From BOG-1155 sp050012495 (lineage in GTDB: Bacteria > Desulfobacterota > Syntrophorhabdia > Syntrophorhabdales > WCHB1-27), in the NCBI GenBank assembly GCA_050012495.1, contig JBEKHB010000010.1, positions 19,667-83,666 on the forward strand: 64,000 nucleotides of DNA, written 5' to 3'. Shown piece after piece: positions 62,412-64,000 of this stretch (within the stretch, counting starts at the first letter, position 1; the number at the start of each line of letters is the position of its first letter). The notes under the pieces were generated by a model that had not been told where the DNA came from, did not search any database, and saw only the letters and a list, made by a program, of their open reading frames with translations. Both the position numbers and the translations under genes were made by a program.

Positions 62412-63794
62412 ATGGACGAGTTAAAGAGCTTTGTAGAGCAACGGGATTATTTTTCAGAATACGTCGCGAGCGTCTGTCCTGTATGCCTGAAGGTTATTCA
62501 TGGTAGTATCCGGGAATCAGGAACCGGGCTCCTCATGGAAAAGAGCTGCCCTGATCACGGACCGTTCAGCACGACCGTCTGGACCGATTTGCAGAGCTAC
62601 AGGGATTTGTGCCTGGCCGCGAGAAAGGTAGTGACGCCCCTGGGTCATGGGGCGCCCTCAAAACGAGGCTGCCCGGATGATTGCGGCCTTTGCTGCTCGC
62701 ATCGCCAGCACACCTGTCTCGCTATCCTTGAAATCACATCGAGATGCGATCTCGGCTGCCCGGTTTGTCTTGCGGGATCCCGCCGGGAAGGGGAGGATCT
62801 CACCCTCGCAAATATCGAGTACGCCTTAAGACGTCTCATCGATTACGAAGGTGGCTTAACGCCGATTCAGCTCAGTGGCGGAGAGCCTACTCTACACCCC
62901 CGGCTCACTGACATCATGAGGCTCGTGAGGTCTCTCGGAGGTCGTGGAATTGAGTTAAATACCAACGGCGTGGCCCTGGCCGGACATCAATCCCTCGCAG
63001 AAATACTCAGGGAGGCAGGACTCTCGAGCGTCTATCTCCAGATGGACTCCTTAGACCCGGCTGCGTCGGAATTTATTCGGGGAAGAGACCTGGTCGACAC
63101 GAAGGTGAAGGCAATTGAAAACTGCATAGAAGCCGGGCTGGAGGTAATCCTCTCCGTAACCGTGGTGCCCGGGGTCAATGACCGGGAACTCTGGACGATG
63201 GTCCGCTTTGGCGTGGATCACCGACTCACCGGTGTTAACTTCCAGGCCCTGACATTGAGCGGGCGGTATCCGGGGAAAGTTGGAAAAGGAGAGGATCATT
63301 TTACCGGAGGCCATTTCTTGAGGGAACTCGAAAAGCAGAGTAACGGGAAGCTGCTTAAGGGTGAGCTGTCGGCAATACCCTGCCCGGATCCTCGGTGCGG
63401 CTTAATCCTGTATGCGCTGATTCAGGATGGGGAACTCCTTCCACTTAACAGGCTGCTGGAGAGAGATAAGCTGTTCGACTGTCTCGCAGAGCTTAAAGAC
63501 TGGCGTCAGACGCTTCAGCACATCAGTAAGCAATGCTTTGATTCCTGCTGTTGCTCAACAGGTGCGCATAGTGCAGATGAATTTTCAACGATACTCTCCC
63601 GTTCAGATTTCTTCTCTATAGGTTTTCACGGGATGATGGACGCCTATTCTTTGGACATCGAAAGGGTGAAGCGGTGCGGCGTGCATGAAATAACATCTGA
63701 GGGCAAACTGATCCCTTTTTGCCTCTATAACACAAAATACAGGAGAAATCCCGGAGAACACCTGAAGGAACGCCACCGCCACCCTCGTTTATGA
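62412..63794 (+). CDS. Radical SAM protein of the MJ0619/Tes-like group
   Basis: 460 residues. An N-terminal zinc-type region (SVCPVCLKVIHGSIRESG, KSCPDHGPF) and a second Cys cluster (GCPDDCGLCCSHRQHTC) precede the radical SAM core CDLGCPVC (C-x3-C-x2-C) with LSGGEPTLHP and ELNTNGV. The C-terminus holds further cysteines (CPDPRCG, CFDSCCC). This layout fits the group that includes archaeal pterin methyltransferase MJ0619 and tetraether lipid synthase; the exact reaction is unknown. Confidence 0.8.
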   Translation: MDELKSFVEQRDYFSEYVASVCPVCLKVIHGSIRESGTGLLMEKSCPDHGPFSTTVWTDLQSYRDLCLAARKVVTPLGHGAPSKRGCPDDCGLCCSHRQHTCLAILEITSRCDLGCPVCLAGSRREGEDLTLANIEYALRRLIDYEGGLTPIQLSGGEPTLHPRLTDIMRLVRSLGGRGIELNTNGVALAGHQSLAEILREAGLSSVYLQMDSLDPAASEFIRGRDLVDTKVKAIENCIEAGLEVILSVTVVPGVNDRELWTMVRFGVDHRLTGVNFQALTLSGRYPGKVGKGEDHFTGGHFLRELEKQSNGKLLKGELSAIPCPDPRCGLILYALIQDGELLPLNRLLERDKLFDCLAELKDWRQTLQHISKQCFDSCCCSTGAHSADEFSTILSRSDFFSIGFHGMMDAYSLDIERVKRCGVHEITSEGKLIPFCLYNTKYRRNPGEHLKERHRHPRL

Positions 63795-63901
63795 CCTTAG
63801 CCATATTTTCCAGATCCGGCCTTTCGACCAGACCAAAGGGTGAGTGGCAGCCCGTAAAAGAGTCGATGTAACCGATCCTCCTGCTACGAGTGCAGATGGA
63901 A

Positions 63902-64000
63902 CTAGGCCATCCACTTTCTTAGCCCGGCGTCTACAACGGCGTATAGCTGCACCGCGGCAATCTTGCCATTCTTTATCGTATAGAAGGCAGAAAGCGTCCA
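63902..64000 (-). CDS. C-terminal fragment of a SnoaL/NTF2-like protein
   Basis: The minus-strand frame is open from the window edge to a TAG at 63902-63904 and gives 32 residues, including LSAFYTIKNGKIAAVQLYAV. The FYTIKNGKIA pattern is typical of the last strand of SnoaL-like or NTF2-like domains. The bulk lies outside the window. Confidence 0.4.
   Translation of the reverse strand, partial: WTLSAFYTIKNGKIAAVQLYAVVDAGLRKWMA

Overview
The window looks like chromosome of a strictly anaerobic, GC-rich, Deltaproteobacteria-like (Desulfobacterota, possibly Syntrophorhabdus-like) bacterium. Supporting signs are an in-frame UGA (selenocysteine) molybdenum/tungsten enzyme, FdhD, radical-SAM and Fe-S proteins, a 6-hydroxynicotinate reductase-type fragment, a TRAP carboxylate importer and several CoA-dependent catabolic genes. 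The lineage is an inference from gene content only; there is no rRNA or tRNA gene here.

Layout. 1-1,970: end of a 6-hydroxynicotinate reductase-like operon with UPF0280 and DUF1185 proteins. 1,991-6,301 (minus): VanZ-like protein, Sir2 deacylase, FdhD, RNase R. 6,500-9,490: sigma70-type promoter, a tiny leader-like peptide, a secreted Gly/Tyr-rich protein, a repeat-rich gap, a tatA-containing minus-strand group and a REP-associated transposase remnant. 9,716-12,800: a Cas4-like/DEDD nuclease fusion and a two-gene PD-(D/E)XK pair in a visibly AT-richer segment. 12,990-18,300: two WG-repeat proteins, a WYL regulator, a two-gene unit that appears to start at CTG, and a receiver protein lacking its phospho-Asp. 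18,745-26,716: a compact cluster of HMA-like proteins, a DUF5132 protein, a 22-residue-repeat amphipathic protein, a P2-type ATPase with an HMA-like N-terminus, a divergent MetK and a DUF445 membrane protein. 26,734-38,184: mostly housekeeping, envelope-sugar and hypothetical genes, plus a 179-bp MITE-like repeat.

38,340-49,777 is a TetR-associated catabolic operon: acyl-CoA ligase, 4-hydroxybutyryl-CoA dehydratase/4-HPA hydroxylase-family flavoprotein, three SDRs, a fumarate-reductase/KstD-like flavoprotein, 3-hydroxyacyl-CoA dehydrogenase, thiolase and enoyl-CoA hydratase. Together they would activate an acid to its CoA ester and degrade it by a beta-oxidation-like route. It is followed by decayed IS4 and IS256 transposases. 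52,559-63,794 holds an FmdE-like protein, a TRAP transporter, a second aryl/acyl-CoA ligase, a DUF35 plus thiolase pair, a Mo/W-bisPGD oxidoreductase with selenocysteine at codon 141, a small unknown protein and an MJ0619/Tes-like radical SAM protein. This reads as uptake, CoA activation and reductive or thiolytic processing of a carboxylic acid.

The two most notable items are (1) the selenoprotein, which conventional gene calling splits in two but which has a well-formed bacterial SECIS hairpin 11 nt after the UGA, and (2) the HMA/DUF5132/22-mer-repeat/P-type ATPase/MetK-like cluster, which may build a membrane-bound metal-handling platform.
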